This document shows positions 12,592-25,209 of a DNA stretch of 64,000 nt, one piece after another. The position numbers and the translations under genes are program-made. The stretch spans positions 2,914,001 to 2,978,000 of the forward strand of contig NZ_SHKY01000001.1 of assembly GCF_004217545.1 (NCBI RefSeq). The letters are read 5' to 3'. Below the pieces are notes generated by a model. That model had not been told where the DNA came from and made no database searches. It saw only the letters and a program-made list of their open reading frames with translations. Positions within the stretch are counted from its first letter, which is position 1. Every line of letters begins with the position of its first letter. Source of the DNA: Krasilnikovia cinnamomea. GTDB taxonomy: Bacteria; Actinomycetota; Actinomycetes; Mycobacteriales; Micromonosporaceae.

Positions 12592-12907
12592 GGGCACTCC
12601 TGACTGTAGGTGCGCAGCGGGTGCCCCGGGAACGGGGCGAGCGGCCAAAGCCTACCCTGTGACATCCCCCTGCGGCGTATCGGCCGGTGTCGGCAGGCCG
12701 ACGATCACACGTCCTGAACAGGTAACTTCGGCAGGCGTCTCCGCCCCTTCACCGAGCGTGACCATCACACGGTGATAGGGGGTACGTGAAGTCTTGTCGC
12801 AGGCCAGACCACCTCTTACGGTCAGTCGATCAACGTCGATGGGCCTGAACGCACGGCTACCCCCTCTCGGCCGCGCGCCGCCTCGACCTGACTGGAAGGA
12901 GTCCGGC
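12592..12907. other. Divergent intergenic region between purS and a secreted protease
   Basis: A 316-nt region expected to hold the promoter of purSQL (minus) and of the protease gene (plus). A GGAAGGAG site lies six bases before the protease start. No convincing riboswitch fold, PurR-type box or additional gene was recognised. Confidence 0.5.
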
Positions 12908-13600
12908 GTGCGTTTCCATGCCGTCGTGGTCTCCCTGGCCACCACCCTCACGACCGTTCTCGCGGTGCCCGGCGCCGCGTCGGCGGTCCCCAAGGATCCC
13001 GCCGGTCCGAGCAACATCATCGGCGGCACCACCACCCGCTCGGCCCCCTGGGCCGCCGCGGTCCTCAGCGACGGCGAGTTCACCTGCTCGGGCACGATCA
13101 TCTCGGCGAGCTACGTGCTCACCGCCAAGCACTGCCTCGGCGGGGCGATGTCGGTCCGGGTCGGCAGCGTCAACCGCACGTCGGGCGGGGTGACCCGGGC
13201 CGTGACCGCCACCGCGAGCCGCCACGATCTGGCCCTGCTGAAGCTCGCGTCGCCGGTCAGCACGACCTTCATGCCGCTGGCCGACGCGGACCCGCCGGTC
13301 GGATCCATCAACTCGATCTATGGCTGGGGCCGCACCTGCTTCAGCGGCTGCGCCGCCTCGATCACCCTGAAGACGGCGACGGTCCGGGTCGACGACACCG
13401 ACGCCAGGGACGACGGCGGCGGCCGGGCGCTGCAGAGTACGGGGCGCAGCGGCGCGGCCTGGCGCGGGGACTCCGGTGGCCCGGAGATCTACAACGGCGC
13501 CCAGGTGGGCGTCGCGTCCCTGGCCGACGGCCAGACACTGCAGATCTACGGCAGTGTGGCCGCCAACCGGGCCTGGATCACCTCGGTCGCGGGGGTGTGA
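12908..13600 (+). CDS. Secreted trypsin-like serine protease (family S1)
   Basis: A 230-residue exported endopeptidase. A signal peptide (about residues 1-26, ending AASA) is followed by a short propeptide and the mature-type N-terminus IIGG (37-40). The catalytic triad is visible: His75 in TAKHC, Asp107 in RHDLALLKL, Ser189 in GDSGGP. Paired cysteines fit two disulphides (Cys60-Cys76 around the His loop; Cys144-Cys148). The residue six before the Ser, which shapes the S1 pocket, lies in RSGAAWRGDSGG rather than the DxCxGDSGG of trypsin, so trypsin-like specificity is not assured. GTG 12908 has GGAAGGAG six bases upstream. It interrupts the purine genes and faces purB. Confidence 0.88.
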   Translation: MRFHAVVVSLATTLTTVLAVPGAASAVPKDPAGPSNIIGGTTTRSAPWAAAVLSDGEFTCSGTIISASYVLTAKHCLGGAMSVRVGSVNRTSGGVTRAVTATASRHDLALLKLASPVSTTFMPLADADPPVGSINSIYGWGRTCFSGCAASITLKTATVRVDDTDARDDGGGRALQSTGRSGAAWRGDSGGPEIYNGAQVGVASLADGQTLQIYGSVAANRAWITSVAGV

Positions 13601-13604
13601 TGCT

Positions 13605-13645
13605 CCGCCGGGCGCGGCGTGCGGCAGATCCGCCGCGCCCGGCGG
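13605..13645. terminator. Bidirectional hairpin between protease and purB
   Basis: A perfect 15-bp stem (CCGCCGGGCGCGGCG with its complement at 13631-13645) and an 11-nt loop, between convergent stops at 13600 and 13656. There is no U-tract. Confidence 0.75.
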
Positions 13646-13655
13646 CTCCAACGGA

Positions 13656-15077
13656 CTAGAGGATCGGGGCGGGCGTGTACCCGGCCGCCTCCGGGTGGGC
13701 CGCGACGATCTCGGCGATCCGGGCGGCGACCGCCTGGACCTGCGCCGGGGCGGCACCCACGAACGCGGCCCGGTCGGCGACCAGGGCGTCGATCTCGGCG
13801 CGGGACAGCCCCAGCCGCCCGTCGGCGGCCAGCCGGTCGAACAGGTCGTTGTCGGCGGCGCCCTTCTCCCGCATGGCCAGCGCCACGGCCACCGCGTGCT
13901 CCTTGATGACCTCGTGCGCGACCTCCCGGCCCACGCCCTTGCGCACGGCCGCGACCAGCACCTTCGTGCTGGCCAGGAACGGCAGGAAGCGGTCCAGCTC
14001 CCGGGCGATGACCGCCGGGTATGCACCGAACTCGTCGAGCACCGTCAGGAACGTCTGGAACAGCCCGTCCGTGGCGAAGAAGGCGTCGGGCAGCGCGACC
14101 CGGCGCACCACGGAGCAGGAGACGTCGCCCTCGTTCCACTGGTCACCGGCCAGCTCCCCGACCATGGACAGGTAGCCCCGGACGATCACGGCGAGGCCGT
14201 TGACCCGCTCCGACGAGCGCGTGTTCATCTTGTGCGGCATCGCCGACGAACCGACCTGGCCCGGCTTGAAGCCCTCGGTGACCAGTTCCTGGCCGACCAT
14301 CAGCCGGATCGTGGTGGCCAGCGACGACGGCGCCGCCACGATCTGGGCGAGCGCGGAGACCACGTCGAAGTCGAGCGAGCGCGGGTAGACCTGCCCGACG
14401 CTGGCCAGCACCCGCCGGAAGCCCAGGTGGGTGGCGACCCGCTGCTCCAGCTCCGCCAGCTTCGCGGCATCGCCGTCGAGCAGGTCGAGCTGGTCGGCCG
14501 CGGTGCCGACCGGACCCTTGAGGCCGCGCAGGGGATAGCGCCCGATCAGATCATCGAGCCTTTCGTACGCGATGAGCAGCTCCTCGGCCGCGCTCGCGAA
14601 CCGCTTGCCCAGCGTGGTCGCCTGCGCCGCGACGTTGTGCGAGCGCCCGGTCAGGACCAGCTCGCCATGCTCGACGGCCAGTGCGGCCAGCCGGGCCAGA
14701 GTGGCGACGACCCGGTCGCGGATGAGCTCCAGCGACGCCCGGATCTGCAACTGCTCGACGTTCTCGGTGAGGTCGCGCGAGGTCATGCCCTTGTGGATGT
14801 GCTCGTGCCCGGCCAGCGCGCTGAACTCCTCGATGCGCGCCTTGACGTCGTGCCGGGTGACCCGCTCGCGCTCCGCGATGCCGGCCAGGTCGACCTGGTC
14901 GACGACCCGCTCGTACGCCTCCACCACCCCGTCGGGCACGGCGATGCCGAGGTCGCGCTGCGCGCGCAGCACGGCCAGCCAGAGCCGGCGCTCCATCCGG
15001 ATCTTCTCCTCCGGGGACCACAGGGCGACGAGGTCGGCGGAGGCGTAGCGGGCGGCGAGGACGTTCGGTACGGTCAC
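13656..15077 (-). CDS. purB: Adenylosuccinate lyase
   Basis: Cleaves SAICAR to AICAR and adenylosuccinate to AMP, acting twice in purine synthesis. The fumarase/aspartase-superfamily signature is clear (GSSAMPHKMNTRSSERVNGL), with HIHKGMTSRDLTENVEQLQ and LTGRSHNVAAQATTLGKRF supplying other active-site segments. The start GTG 15077 begins VTVPNVLAARYAS, the usual actinobacterial N-terminus; a longer reading to 15158 adds unconserved residues. The resulting 473 residues are normal. The ribosome-binding site is weak (GGAAGAA). Confidence 0.94.
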   Translation of the reverse strand: MTVPNVLAARYASADLVALWSPEEKIRMERRLWLAVLRAQRDLGIAVPDGVVEAYERVVDQVDLAGIAERERVTRHDVKARIEEFSALAGHEHIHKGMTSRDLTENVEQLQIRASLELIRDRVVATLARLAALAVEHGELVLTGRSHNVAAQATTLGKRFASAAEELLIAYERLDDLIGRYPLRGLKGPVGTAADQLDLLDGDAAKLAELEQRVATHLGFRRVLASVGQVYPRSLDFDVVSALAQIVAAPSSLATTIRLMVGQELVTEGFKPGQVGSSAMPHKMNTRSSERVNGLAVIVRGYLSMVGELAGDQWNEGDVSCSVVRRVALPDAFFATDGLFQTFLTVLDEFGAYPAVIARELDRFLPFLASTKVLVAAVRKGVGREVAHEVIKEHAVAVALAMREKGAADNDLFDRLAADGRLGLSRAEIDALVADRAAFVGAAPAQVQAVAARIAEIVAAHPEAAGYTPAPIL

Positions 15078-15211
15078 GCCCGCGATTCTTCCATGGGCGC
15101 CGGCAACCACCCCGGGCGCCGATGAGCAGGGCAGTGGGAGACTGCGGAACGAGCCCATTGTCGCTAGGGTTACCCGTCAGTAGCTCCGGCGTTCATTGCG
15201 AAAGGTCCACG

Positions 15212-15661
15212 ATGACTGATTTCAGTTCCGAGTCGCTCGCCTCGATCGGCCCGAAGGAGTTCGCCCAGCTCGTCAAGTCCACCCCGGACGCGAAGATCGC
15301 CGAGGTGATGGCGTCCGGCGACCGCGGCAAGATCCTCGACGAGGTGTTCGACCGGATGCCCGGGCTGTTCCGCGCGGACAAGGCCGGCAGCACCCAGGCC
15401 GTCATCCACTGGGCGATCACCGGCGGCGCGACCGGTGACGACACCTACGAGACCGTGATCGAGAACGGTGCCTGCACCGTCACCAACCAGCCGGCCCGCG
15501 AGCCGAAGCTGGCCATGACCATGGACCCGGTCACGTTCCTCAAGGTCGTCTCGGGCGACGGCAACCCGATGATGATGTTCATGACCGGCAAGATCAAGGC
15601 GAAGGGCGACCTCGGCCTCGCAGCCCAGGTCGCGAAGCTCTTCGACCTGCCGAAGTCCTGA
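15212..15661 (+). CDS. SCP2 sterol-binding domain protein
   Basis: A 149-residue single-domain SCP2-like protein. The helix-rich first half (FAQLVKSTPDAKIAEVM, GKILDEVFDRMPGLFR) leads into the SCP2 beta-sheet (VIHWAITGG, YETVIENGACTV, LAMTMDPVTFLKVVSG) and ends GKIKAKGDLGLAAQVAKLF, the typical C-terminal helix and hydrophobic lip. Members bind lipids or fatty acyl ligands; the ligand here is unknown. ATG 15212 is preceded by AAAGG. It lies between divergent purB and convergent purD (12-nt gap), unrelated in function as far as can be seen. Confidence 0.85.
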   Translation: MTDFSSESLASIGPKEFAQLVKSTPDAKIAEVMASGDRGKILDEVFDRMPGLFRADKAGSTQAVIHWAITGGATGDDTYETVIENGACTVTNQPAREPKLAMTMDPVTFLKVVSGDGNPMMMFMTGKIKAKGDLGLAAQVAKLFDLPKS

Positions 15662-15673
15662 CCCCCGGCCCGA

Positions 15674-18385
<2,712 letters not shown>

Positions 18386-18387
18386 CC

Positions 18388-19419
18388 GTGTACGACGTCG
18401 TGGTACTCAGCCTCGCCGAGGGGGGCGGCGGCTGCGGCTCCTCCTGCGGCTGCGCCGCGGACACCAGCGCCCCGGCGGACGGCGGCTGCGCCGGGGGTGG
18501 TTGTGACTCGTCGGGCGGCGGCTGTGGCGACCACGCGGTGTGCGGGCCGCGTCAGGGACGGGCGCGCACTCCCGTGCTGGCCTGTGCGGACGCGCTGCGC
18601 GAAGCGGGCGCCCGGGTGGAGATGGTCACGGCCTCCTCCGACGCGGAGATCGACGCGGTGATCGCCCGCTTCGACGCGGAGCCGCGTACCGATGGCCTGT
18701 CCTGGCCGGACGCCGACAGCAAGCTGCGCCTCGTGGTCGCGACCGCGGCGGACGGCCAGCTACGCGCGGTGCTGCGCCGCCTGGTCCGGCGCTACGCCCC
18801 GCCGCCCAGCCGCCGGCCCGCCGACCTGGCCGACGGCCGTACCCTGCCGGACCTGCCGCCCGTGGCGATCCTGCCGCTCGATCCCGGCGGCACCAGCGAC
18901 CTGGCCGCCCAGCTCGGCCTGCCCCGCGAGCCGGCCGCGGTGGCCGCGGCGGTGCTCGGCGGCACGGTGCGCCGCCTCGACCTGCTCCGCAACGACGGCG
19001 GCTCGGTCACCCTGGACGGCGCGCTGATCGGCGGGGCGGACCACTCCGGCCGCGCGGTACCGTGGCGCGGCCGGGTCGAGGTCGACGACGCGGTGCTCAC
19101 CGACGGTGACGATCCGGTGCTCGCGTGTGCCATCGGCAACGGCTCCGGGTACGCCGAATTCGACGGCCTGCCGCTGCTCACCGGTGTCGATCCCACGGAC
19201 GGGCGGGTCGAGGTCGCGGTGGCGGTCCCGGTAACGGTCAAGCGACGCCTGCGGAGCACCCGGGTACGCGTGGAGGTGCGCCGCGCCCGAGGTCGTGCCG
19301 TCAGTATCCTTCCGCGCGACGGCGAGCTGCCGTTTCTTGACGATGGGGTGAACGGGTCGATGAGCCGCAAGCGCTCCTGGTGGACCGAACCCGGAGTCTG
19401 GGCGGTGTACGCCAGCTGA
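18388..19419 (+). CDS. Diacylglycerol-kinase-like protein with Cys-rich N-terminal insert
   Basis: A 343-residue protein resembling the DAGK_cat/lipid kinase family. After [11 protein letters not shown], residues 12-52 form a Gly/Cys-rich stretch with seven cysteines (16, 20, 22, 34, 39, 46, 52), of the kind that could bind metal. Then come the kinase-like segments: [43 protein letters not shown]; the GGTSDL version of the nucleotide loop in [21 protein letters not shown]; and [12 protein letters not shown]. The strict GDGT motif is replaced (TAADGQ), so activity is uncertain. The GTG is three bases after the purA stop and likely coupled to it. The C-terminus ends in a Trp-rich segment. Confidence 0.6.
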   Translation: MYDVVVLSLAEGGGGCGSSCGCAADTSAPADGGCAGGGCDSSGGGCGDHAVCGPRQGRARTPVLACADALREAGARVEMVTASSDAEIDAVIARFDAEPRTDGLSWPDADSKLRLVVATAADGQLRAVLRRLVRRYAPPPSRRPADLADGRTLPDLPPVAILPLDPGGTSDLAAQLGLPREPAAVAAAVLGGTVRRLDLLRNDGGSVTLDGALIGGADHSGRAVPWRGRVEVDDAVLTDGDDPVLACAIGNGSGYAEFDGLPLLTGVDPTDGRVEVAVAVPVTVKRRLRSTRVRVEVRRARGRAVSILPRDGELPFLDDGVNGSMSRKRSWWTEPGVWAVYAS

Positions 19420-19476
19420 CTGGCTGTGCAACTCTGAGTACGAACTGAGGTACGAGAATCACCGGAGGTAGCACCC

Positions 19477-21822
19477 GTGGAGGACGAAAACGCTGACCGC
19501 GTCTACGTCCCGGGCTCGAACGCCACGCCCCCAGCCCGGGACGTGGAACCGTTCTGGCCGCCGGAGGAGTTGAGCGCCCCCGTGCACGGCGGAAAACCCG
19601 TCCCGCACGCCGCGCCGCCCGCTGTTCCGCTGTCCGGCAGCCACCCCCCGGCCGAACCGGGCGTCTACCGGCCGGCGGACCGCGCAGTCGTACCTCCGCC
19701 GCCTCCGCCGTCGCGCCCCGACCCGCCCCGGACGGTGGCACCTTCGTTCCCCGCCGCGCAACCGGCCGGCCAGGCCTGGCCCGGCGCCGTGTCGGGAAGC
19801 GCGTCCGTGCCGGTGTCCGGACCAGGCGCCGCCGCGCCCGTGTCGGGGCAGGCCGACCCCACCGCATCCGCACCGACCTCGGGGGCGGCACCCTTCTCGG
19901 CACCTGTCCCGGCCACCGGTGCGGCGCCCGTCTCCGGGGCCGCGCCCGCGTCTCGCGACCGACTCAATGGATCGATGCCCGCCGCCGCCCCGGTATCGGG
20001 CGGCTCATCCGATGCCGGTGGACCGATCGGCGGCCCGGCAACCGATGCCCGGACGGTCCAGGCGGCGTCGCCGTGGGCTCAGCCGCCGCACCGCCACCCA
20101 GCTCCTAGGCATTCCGATGACCCAGCCCCCGGGGACACCGACCCACGAACAGCGCAATCCGGGCGCGCGCAATCGCGTCATGCGCAACCAGTGACCGGAC
20201 AGCCCGAAACCGGGCAAACGGGACCGGCACAACCCGGACCGGCGCAGCAAGGACCGGCGCAGCAAGAATCTGTGCAGCGGGGAACCGCGGCGCAGGAACG
20301 TGCGGGCGGGGCATATCTCGGCGGCGACCGGGCGACGCACTATCCGACCGTGAGCCCGCGGCGTGGCCCGGCTCCCACGGCGGAGCAGGTGGCCGGCCCG
20401 GTCTACCGGCCGGGTCCGGTTCCTCCCGCACCGCAGCCCCAGCCCGCCCGGCCCACCACCGCCGATCCGTCAGCGCAGGCTGGGTCCGCCGCCCACCCGG
20501 CCCGGCCGGTCCAGTCCGGGCCGCAGGGATCCACCGCTCAAACGCGGCCGGGACCTTCGCAGGCCGCATCGGAAGCCGGTCAGACCCCCTCGGGGCCCGG
20601 CGCGCAACCGGCTCAGCAGGGAGGATCCGGAGTCGGCCGACAGGTCCCGCACCCGCACGGGCAGCACGGATATGGGGTGCCCGGGACGCAGGCCCCGGGT
20701 CCCCAGCACTGGCCGGCCGATCAGCAGCCGGGTGACCCCCGCGCCCGGGCACCCCATCAGCCGCCGCCCGGCCCGTACCCCCCGGCCGTGGACCCGCGGG
20801 CCGTGCCGCCGCATCCGCAGGTGCACCAGCCGCAGGCCGGCGAGCAGCCGACCATGGACCCCTTCCAGCAGTTGCCGTGGGTCTCCGACGGGACCCCGAC
20901 GGCCGAGGAGTTCGCCCGGCGCCGACTGGCCAAGCCGCCCGAGCCGACCGCCACGATGGGCGCCCGCGCGATCGTCACCAAGGGCACCATGGGGCTGCTC
21001 CGGCTGGCCCCGGGCAAGCGCGAGCTGGAATACAAGCAGGACGTCGAGAAGGTACGGCGCAACTTCGGTGGTCTGCGGCAGGTGACCGTGGTCAACCCGA
21101 AGGGCGGTGCGGGCAAGACGGTCGCGGTGCTGCTGCTGGCCATGACGTTCGGTCAGAAGCGCGGCGGATACGTGCTGGCCTGGGACAACAACGAGACCCA
21201 GGGCACGCTCGGCATGCGGGCGCAGCAGGACTTCCACGCCCGTACGGTCCGCGACATGATGCGTGACCTGCACCTGTTCCGGGGCTCGCACGGGCGGGTC
21301 GGCGACCTGTCGCAGTACGTCCGGGCCCAGGGCGAGGGCATGTTCGACGTGCTGGCCTCGGACGAGTCCGCGACCGCGGGTGAGATGCTGACCGCCAGCG
21401 CGTTCGCCGAGATCCGGGAGATCGTCAGCCGGTTCTACAAGTTGATCTTCGTGGACACCGGGAACAACGTGCGGGCGCAGAACTGGCAGGCGGCGATGGA
21501 CGCCACCGACCAGCTCGTCATCACGATGTCCGCGCGTAACGACTCGGCCGAGACGGCGGCGCGCATGCTCGACCACCTGGAGCAGAGCGGCCGCCAGCGG
21601 CTGGTACGGCAGGCGGTCAGCGTGGTGTCGATGCCGCCGACCCGCAAGGACATCGACCTGCCGGCGATCCAGCGGCACTTCGCGGCGCGCACCCGGGCCG
21701 TGCTGCTGGCACCGTACGAGCGGCTGATCGACTCGGGTGAGCCGCTGCGCTACGGGCAGTTGTCCGCCAACACCCGGGACGCCTGGCTCAAGATCGCCGC
21801 AGCGGTGGCCGAGGGCCTGTAG
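19477..21822 (+). CDS. ParA/MinD-like ATPase with long proline-rich N-terminus (EspI-like)
   Basis: A 781-residue protein. Residues 1 to about 480 are disordered Pro/Ala/Gly/Gln-rich sequence with loose GPAQQ and PVSG repeats. The C-terminal 300 residues are a ParA/MinD-type P-loop ATPase: deviant Walker A NPKGGAGKT (about 540-548), Walker A' region AWDNNETQGTLGM with Asn in place of the usual acidic residue, and Walker B LIFVDTGNN. The architecture matches mycobacterial EspI (Rv3876) and other type VII secretion-associated ATPases, but no ESX genes are nearby. GTG 19477 has GGAGG eight bases upstream. Cytoplasmic; a role in positioning or secretion is inference. Confidence 0.75.
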   Translation: MEDENADRVYVPGSNATPPARDVEPFWPPEELSAPVHGGKPVPHAAPPAVPLSGSHPPAEPGVYRPADRAVVPPPPPPSRPDPPRTVAPSFPAAQPAGQAWPGAVSGSASVPVSGPGAAAPVSGQADPTASAPTSGAAPFSAPVPATGAAPVSGAAPASRDRLNGSMPAAAPVSGGSSDAGGPIGGPATDARTVQAASPWAQPPHRHPAPRHSDDPAPGDTDPRTAQSGRAQSRHAQPVTGQPETGQTGPAQPGPAQQGPAQQESVQRGTAAQERAGGAYLGGDRATHYPTVSPRRGPAPTAEQVAGPVYRPGPVPPAPQPQPARPTTADPSAQAGSAAHPARPVQSGPQGSTAQTRPGPSQAASEAGQTPSGPGAQPAQQGGSGVGRQVPHPHGQHGYGVPGTQAPGPQHWPADQQPGDPRARAPHQPPPGPYPPAVDPRAVPPHPQVHQPQAGEQPTMDPFQQLPWVSDGTPTAEEFARRRLAKPPEPTATMGARAIVTKGTMGLLRLAPGKRELEYKQDVEKVRRNFGGLRQVTVVNPKGGAGKTVAVLLLAMTFGQKRGGYVLAWDNNETQGTLGMRAQQDFHARTVRDMMRDLHLFRGSHGRVGDLSQYVRAQGEGMFDVLASDESATAGEMLTASAFAEIREIVSRFYKLIFVDTGNNVRAQNWQAAMDATDQLVITMSARNDSAETAARMLDHLEQSGRQRLVRQAVSVVSMPPTRKDIDLPAIQRHFAARTRAVLLAPYERLIDSGEPLRYGQLSANTRDAWLKIAAAVAEGL

Positions 21823-21842
21823 GCGGGCCGCGGCCGCTCGCG

Positions 21843-22265
21843 TCAGCTCAGGGCGTCGGCGGCGGCCGGGTCGCTGTCGCGCAGGAACTGGGCGCACCTC
21901 GCCGCCTCGTCGGACTCGCCGATCGTGGCCGCGGCCTGGGACAGCACGTACAGGCAGCGCAGGAAGCCCCGGTTCGGCTCGTGCGACCACGGGACCGGGC
22001 CGTGCCCCTTCCAGCCGTTGCGACGCAGCGCGTCCAGGCCACGGTGGTACCCGGTGCGGGCGTACGCGTACGCGGGCACGGTGCGCCCGGCGGCGAGCGC
22101 GCTCTCGGCCAGCGCGGCCCAGCCGCCGCTGTACGCCGGGAACCGGGCGGCGACCCCCTCGTACGCGTCGTCCGTGCCGGCCTGTCGGGCCTCGGCGAGG
22201 GCCTTGTCCGCCTCGTCGTCGGCGGGCAGGCGGGTGGCGGGCGGCTCGGGAAGCAGGTTCTGCAT
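21843..22265 (-). CDS. DUF3151 domain-containing protein
   Basis: A 140-residue actinobacterial protein of unknown function. It has the full family pattern (NLLPEPPATRLPADDEAD, AYAYARTGYHRGLDALRRNGWKG, PVPWSHEPNRGFLRCL, CAQFLRDSDP). The helical repeat-like arrangement suggests a TPR-like fold, but this is not certain. ATG 22265 is chosen because the family begins MQNLLPEPP; ATG 22277 is an in-frame alternative. In many actinobacteria it lies near fbaA, as here (1.9 kb). Confidence 0.85.
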   Translation of the reverse strand: MQNLLPEPPATRLPADDEADKALAEARQAGTDDAYEGVAARFPAYSGGWAALAESALAAGRTVPAYAYARTGYHRGLDALRRNGWKGHGPVPWSHEPNRGFLRCLYVLSQAAATIGESDEAARCAQFLRDSDPAAADALS

Positions 22266-22309
22266 GAACCCATTCAACCCGCCCGCCCCGGACCGACGCC
22301 GCCGGGGGC

Positions 22310-22315
22310 TAACCT
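22310..22315 (+). promoter_or_regulatory. Putative -10 box for a leaderless transcript (LOG gene)
   Basis: TAACCT is followed by seven bases and the GTG at 22323. The spacer also forms the palindrome CTCCTAGGAG with flanking bases. AGGA is too close to the start to act as a ribosome-binding site. Confidence 0.5.
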
Positions 22316-22322
22316 CCTAGGA

Positions 22323-23534
22323 GTGCCCGGTGATCCACTTCAACCCGTGTTCGGCGACGAGACTCCGTTCGACGCCACCGCGTACGAGATCGAGTCGCGC
22401 GCCGAGTTCGACGGGCACCTGGCCCGGGGCTCACTCGCCCGCCTGATCGTGCTGGGCCTGCGGCTGGATCAGGACCCGCCCGACCTGAGCGGGGTGGACG
22501 TCCACGGCACCCTCTTCGTGGGCTGCCGGCTGCTCTCCGCCGAGGTGGAGATCGACCTGATCCGCCGCGGCGCCCACCTGATCCCGCCGTTCGACGCCCG
22601 GCCGTACCCGACGCACCCGGCGCAGCTCTACACCCCGGAGGACCTGTCGTTCGGCTTCGACCGGCACGGCTTCGCGGGCATGTACGACACGGTCGTCTAC
22701 GACCACTTCGGCGAGCACGGCGGTGCGACCCCGGACATCCGCGAGGCGCTGGCGCAGCGGCTGCACGACGCGGGCATCGACAACGCCCTCGGCAAGGCCC
22801 TGAACGCCTGGGTGCGGGCGCACGGGCCCGACGGGACGGTGGGGATCAGCGGCGCGGTCGGGATCATGGGCGGTCACGCGGAGCCACGCGGGTCGGCCGC
22901 GTACCGGATGGCCGCGACGCTGGCGTGGCGGCTGGCCAACGCGGGCCGCCTGGTGATCACCGGTGGCGGGCCGGGGGTGATGGAGGCGGCCAACCTCGGC
23001 GCCTACTTCGCCAGCCGCTCCGAGGCGGAGCTGGCGGCGGCGATCGACCTGCTGGCGGTGGCTCCGGACTTCCGGGATCACGATCCGTACACGGCGGCGG
23101 CGTTGCGGGTGCGTGCGGAGTACCCGCCCCCGGCGGCGGGGGACGCTGTCGCGCGACTGACCCACGGCGGTCTCGCGCTGCCCACCTGGCTGTACGGCCA
23201 CGAGCCGGCGAACCTCTTCGCGGGCCAGATCGGCAAGTACTTCTCCAACGCGGTACGCGAGGACTCGATCCTGCGGCTGTCCCGCGGCGGCATCGTGTTC
23301 GCGCCCGGCTGGGCGGGCACGGTGCAGGAGGTGTTCCAGGCCGCGACGAAGACCTTCTACCGCACGGACGGCCCCAGCGGAGCGTTCGTGTTCCTCGGTT
23401 CGGCGCACTGGTCCGGGCTGCCGGTCGAGCAGTTGCTGCGCCCGCTGCTGGCCCGCTCCCCGCACGGCGATCAGTCCGAGCTGGTCGTGGTCACCGATTC
23501 CCTCGACGAGGCGATGACAGCCCTGACCGGCTAG
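22323..23534 (+). CDS. LOG-family (lysine-decarboxylase-like) Rossmann protein
   Basis: A 403-residue protein. The C-terminal two-thirds is a Rossmann-like nucleotide-binding domain of the LOG/TIGR00730 superfamily, whose characterised members are cytokinin riboside 5'-monophosphate phosphoribohydrolases. GGGPGVMEAANLGAY matches the LOG phosphate loop. The second signature PGGxGTxxE appears as APGWAGTVQE, with Trp replacing the second Gly but the catalytic Glu kept. The extra N-terminal domain of about 170 residues is found in longer bacterial homologues often labelled 'Rossmann fold nucleotide-binding protein'. Its substrate is unknown. The end overlaps the convergent next gene by four bases. 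Confidence 0.75.
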   Translation: MPGDPLQPVFGDETPFDATAYEIESRAEFDGHLARGSLARLIVLGLRLDQDPPDLSGVDVHGTLFVGCRLLSAEVEIDLIRRGAHLIPPFDARPYPTHPAQLYTPEDLSFGFDRHGFAGMYDTVVYDHFGEHGGATPDIREALAQRLHDAGIDNALGKALNAWVRAHGPDGTVGISGAVGIMGGHAEPRGSAAYRMAATLAWRLANAGRLVITGGGPGVMEAANLGAYFASRSEAELAAAIDLLAVAPDFRDHDPYTAAALRVRAEYPPPAAGDAVARLTHGGLALPTWLYGHEPANLFAGQIGKYFSNAVREDSILRLSRGGIVFAPGWAGTVQEVFQAATKTFYRTDGPSGAFVFLGSAHWSGLPVEQLLRPLLARSPHGDQSELVVVTDSLDEAMTALTG

Positions 23535-24079
23535 GCCACCCGGACCCGCCGCCAGCTGTGTACGGGCAGGTCGACGTCGGGTACGTCGGTCAGCCCGTTC
23601 TCGTCCATCGCGTTGTAGACGGCCAGCCGGGCCCGGTCGAAGCGGAACTCCACCGCGTGCAGCACCCGGGGCAGCCATTCGGCGACCGTGATCCGCTCGA
23701 TGATGTTGACCTCGCGCAGCACCTGCCCGCGGGCCCGGCGCAGTGCACCGTGCGGGTCGGCGCGCCAGTCGAGCTGGATCCCGGTGCCGAACCAGTCGAT
23801 CGGCGCGGTCATGTCGACCTGATTCCAGGTGATCGCGCACTCGTCGAACTTGCGGTGGGTGATCTCCACGTTGGCGCCGCCGAGACCGTTCGGGCCGGCG
23901 AAGCCGAGGATCACGGGGCCGTCGGCGAACCAGCCACGGGCGGAGATGTCCCACATCAGCCAGCCCGCCAGCAGTTCCCGGCCGATGATCCGGGTGAAGC
24001 GCTGACGGTGGACGGCGGCGAGGGCCTCGGCGTCGTGGTGCCACTCGGGTTCATAGCCCTCGATGCCGAGCACGATCAC
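23531..24079 (-). CDS. Hypothetical protein, 182 aa
   Basis: Not recognised. The sequence is of normal globular composition (MIVLGIEGYEPEWHHDAEAL, LAGWLMWDISARGWFADGP, CAITWNQVDMTAPIDWFGTG) with many Trp and acidic residues and no membrane segment or signal peptide. The repeated statements of WFADGPVILGF and TGIQLDWRADPHG suggest a beta-rich fold. GTG 24079 is the longest start; GTG 24073 is equally possible. It is convergent with the LOG gene and upstream of the fbaA terminator. Codon use matches the neighbours, so it is likely a real resident gene. Confidence 0.65.
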   Translation of the reverse strand: MIVLGIEGYEPEWHHDAEALAAVHRQRFTRIIGRELLAGWLMWDISARGWFADGPVILGFAGPNGLGGANVEITHRKFDECAITWNQVDMTAPIDWFGTGIQLDWRADPHGALRRARGQVLREVNIIERITVAEWLPRVLHAVEFRFDRARLAVYNAMDENGLTDVPDVDLPVHSWRRVRVA

Positions 24080-24142
24080 CTACCACCGGTCGATAACCGG
24101 ACGATCGTACCCAGGTCGCGGTGGCGGGTCGCAACACCGGAA

Positions 24143-24171
24143 CGGCCGGTCCCGCGTACGGGGACCGGCCG
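24143..24171 (-). terminator. Hairpin downstream of fbaA
   Basis: An 11-bp perfect stem (CGGCCGGTCCC with its complement) and a 7-nt loop, 12 nt past the fbaA stop. No U-tract. Confidence 0.7.
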
Positions 24172-24183
24172 CGACCGGGTCGG

Positions 24184-25209
<1,026 letters not shown>

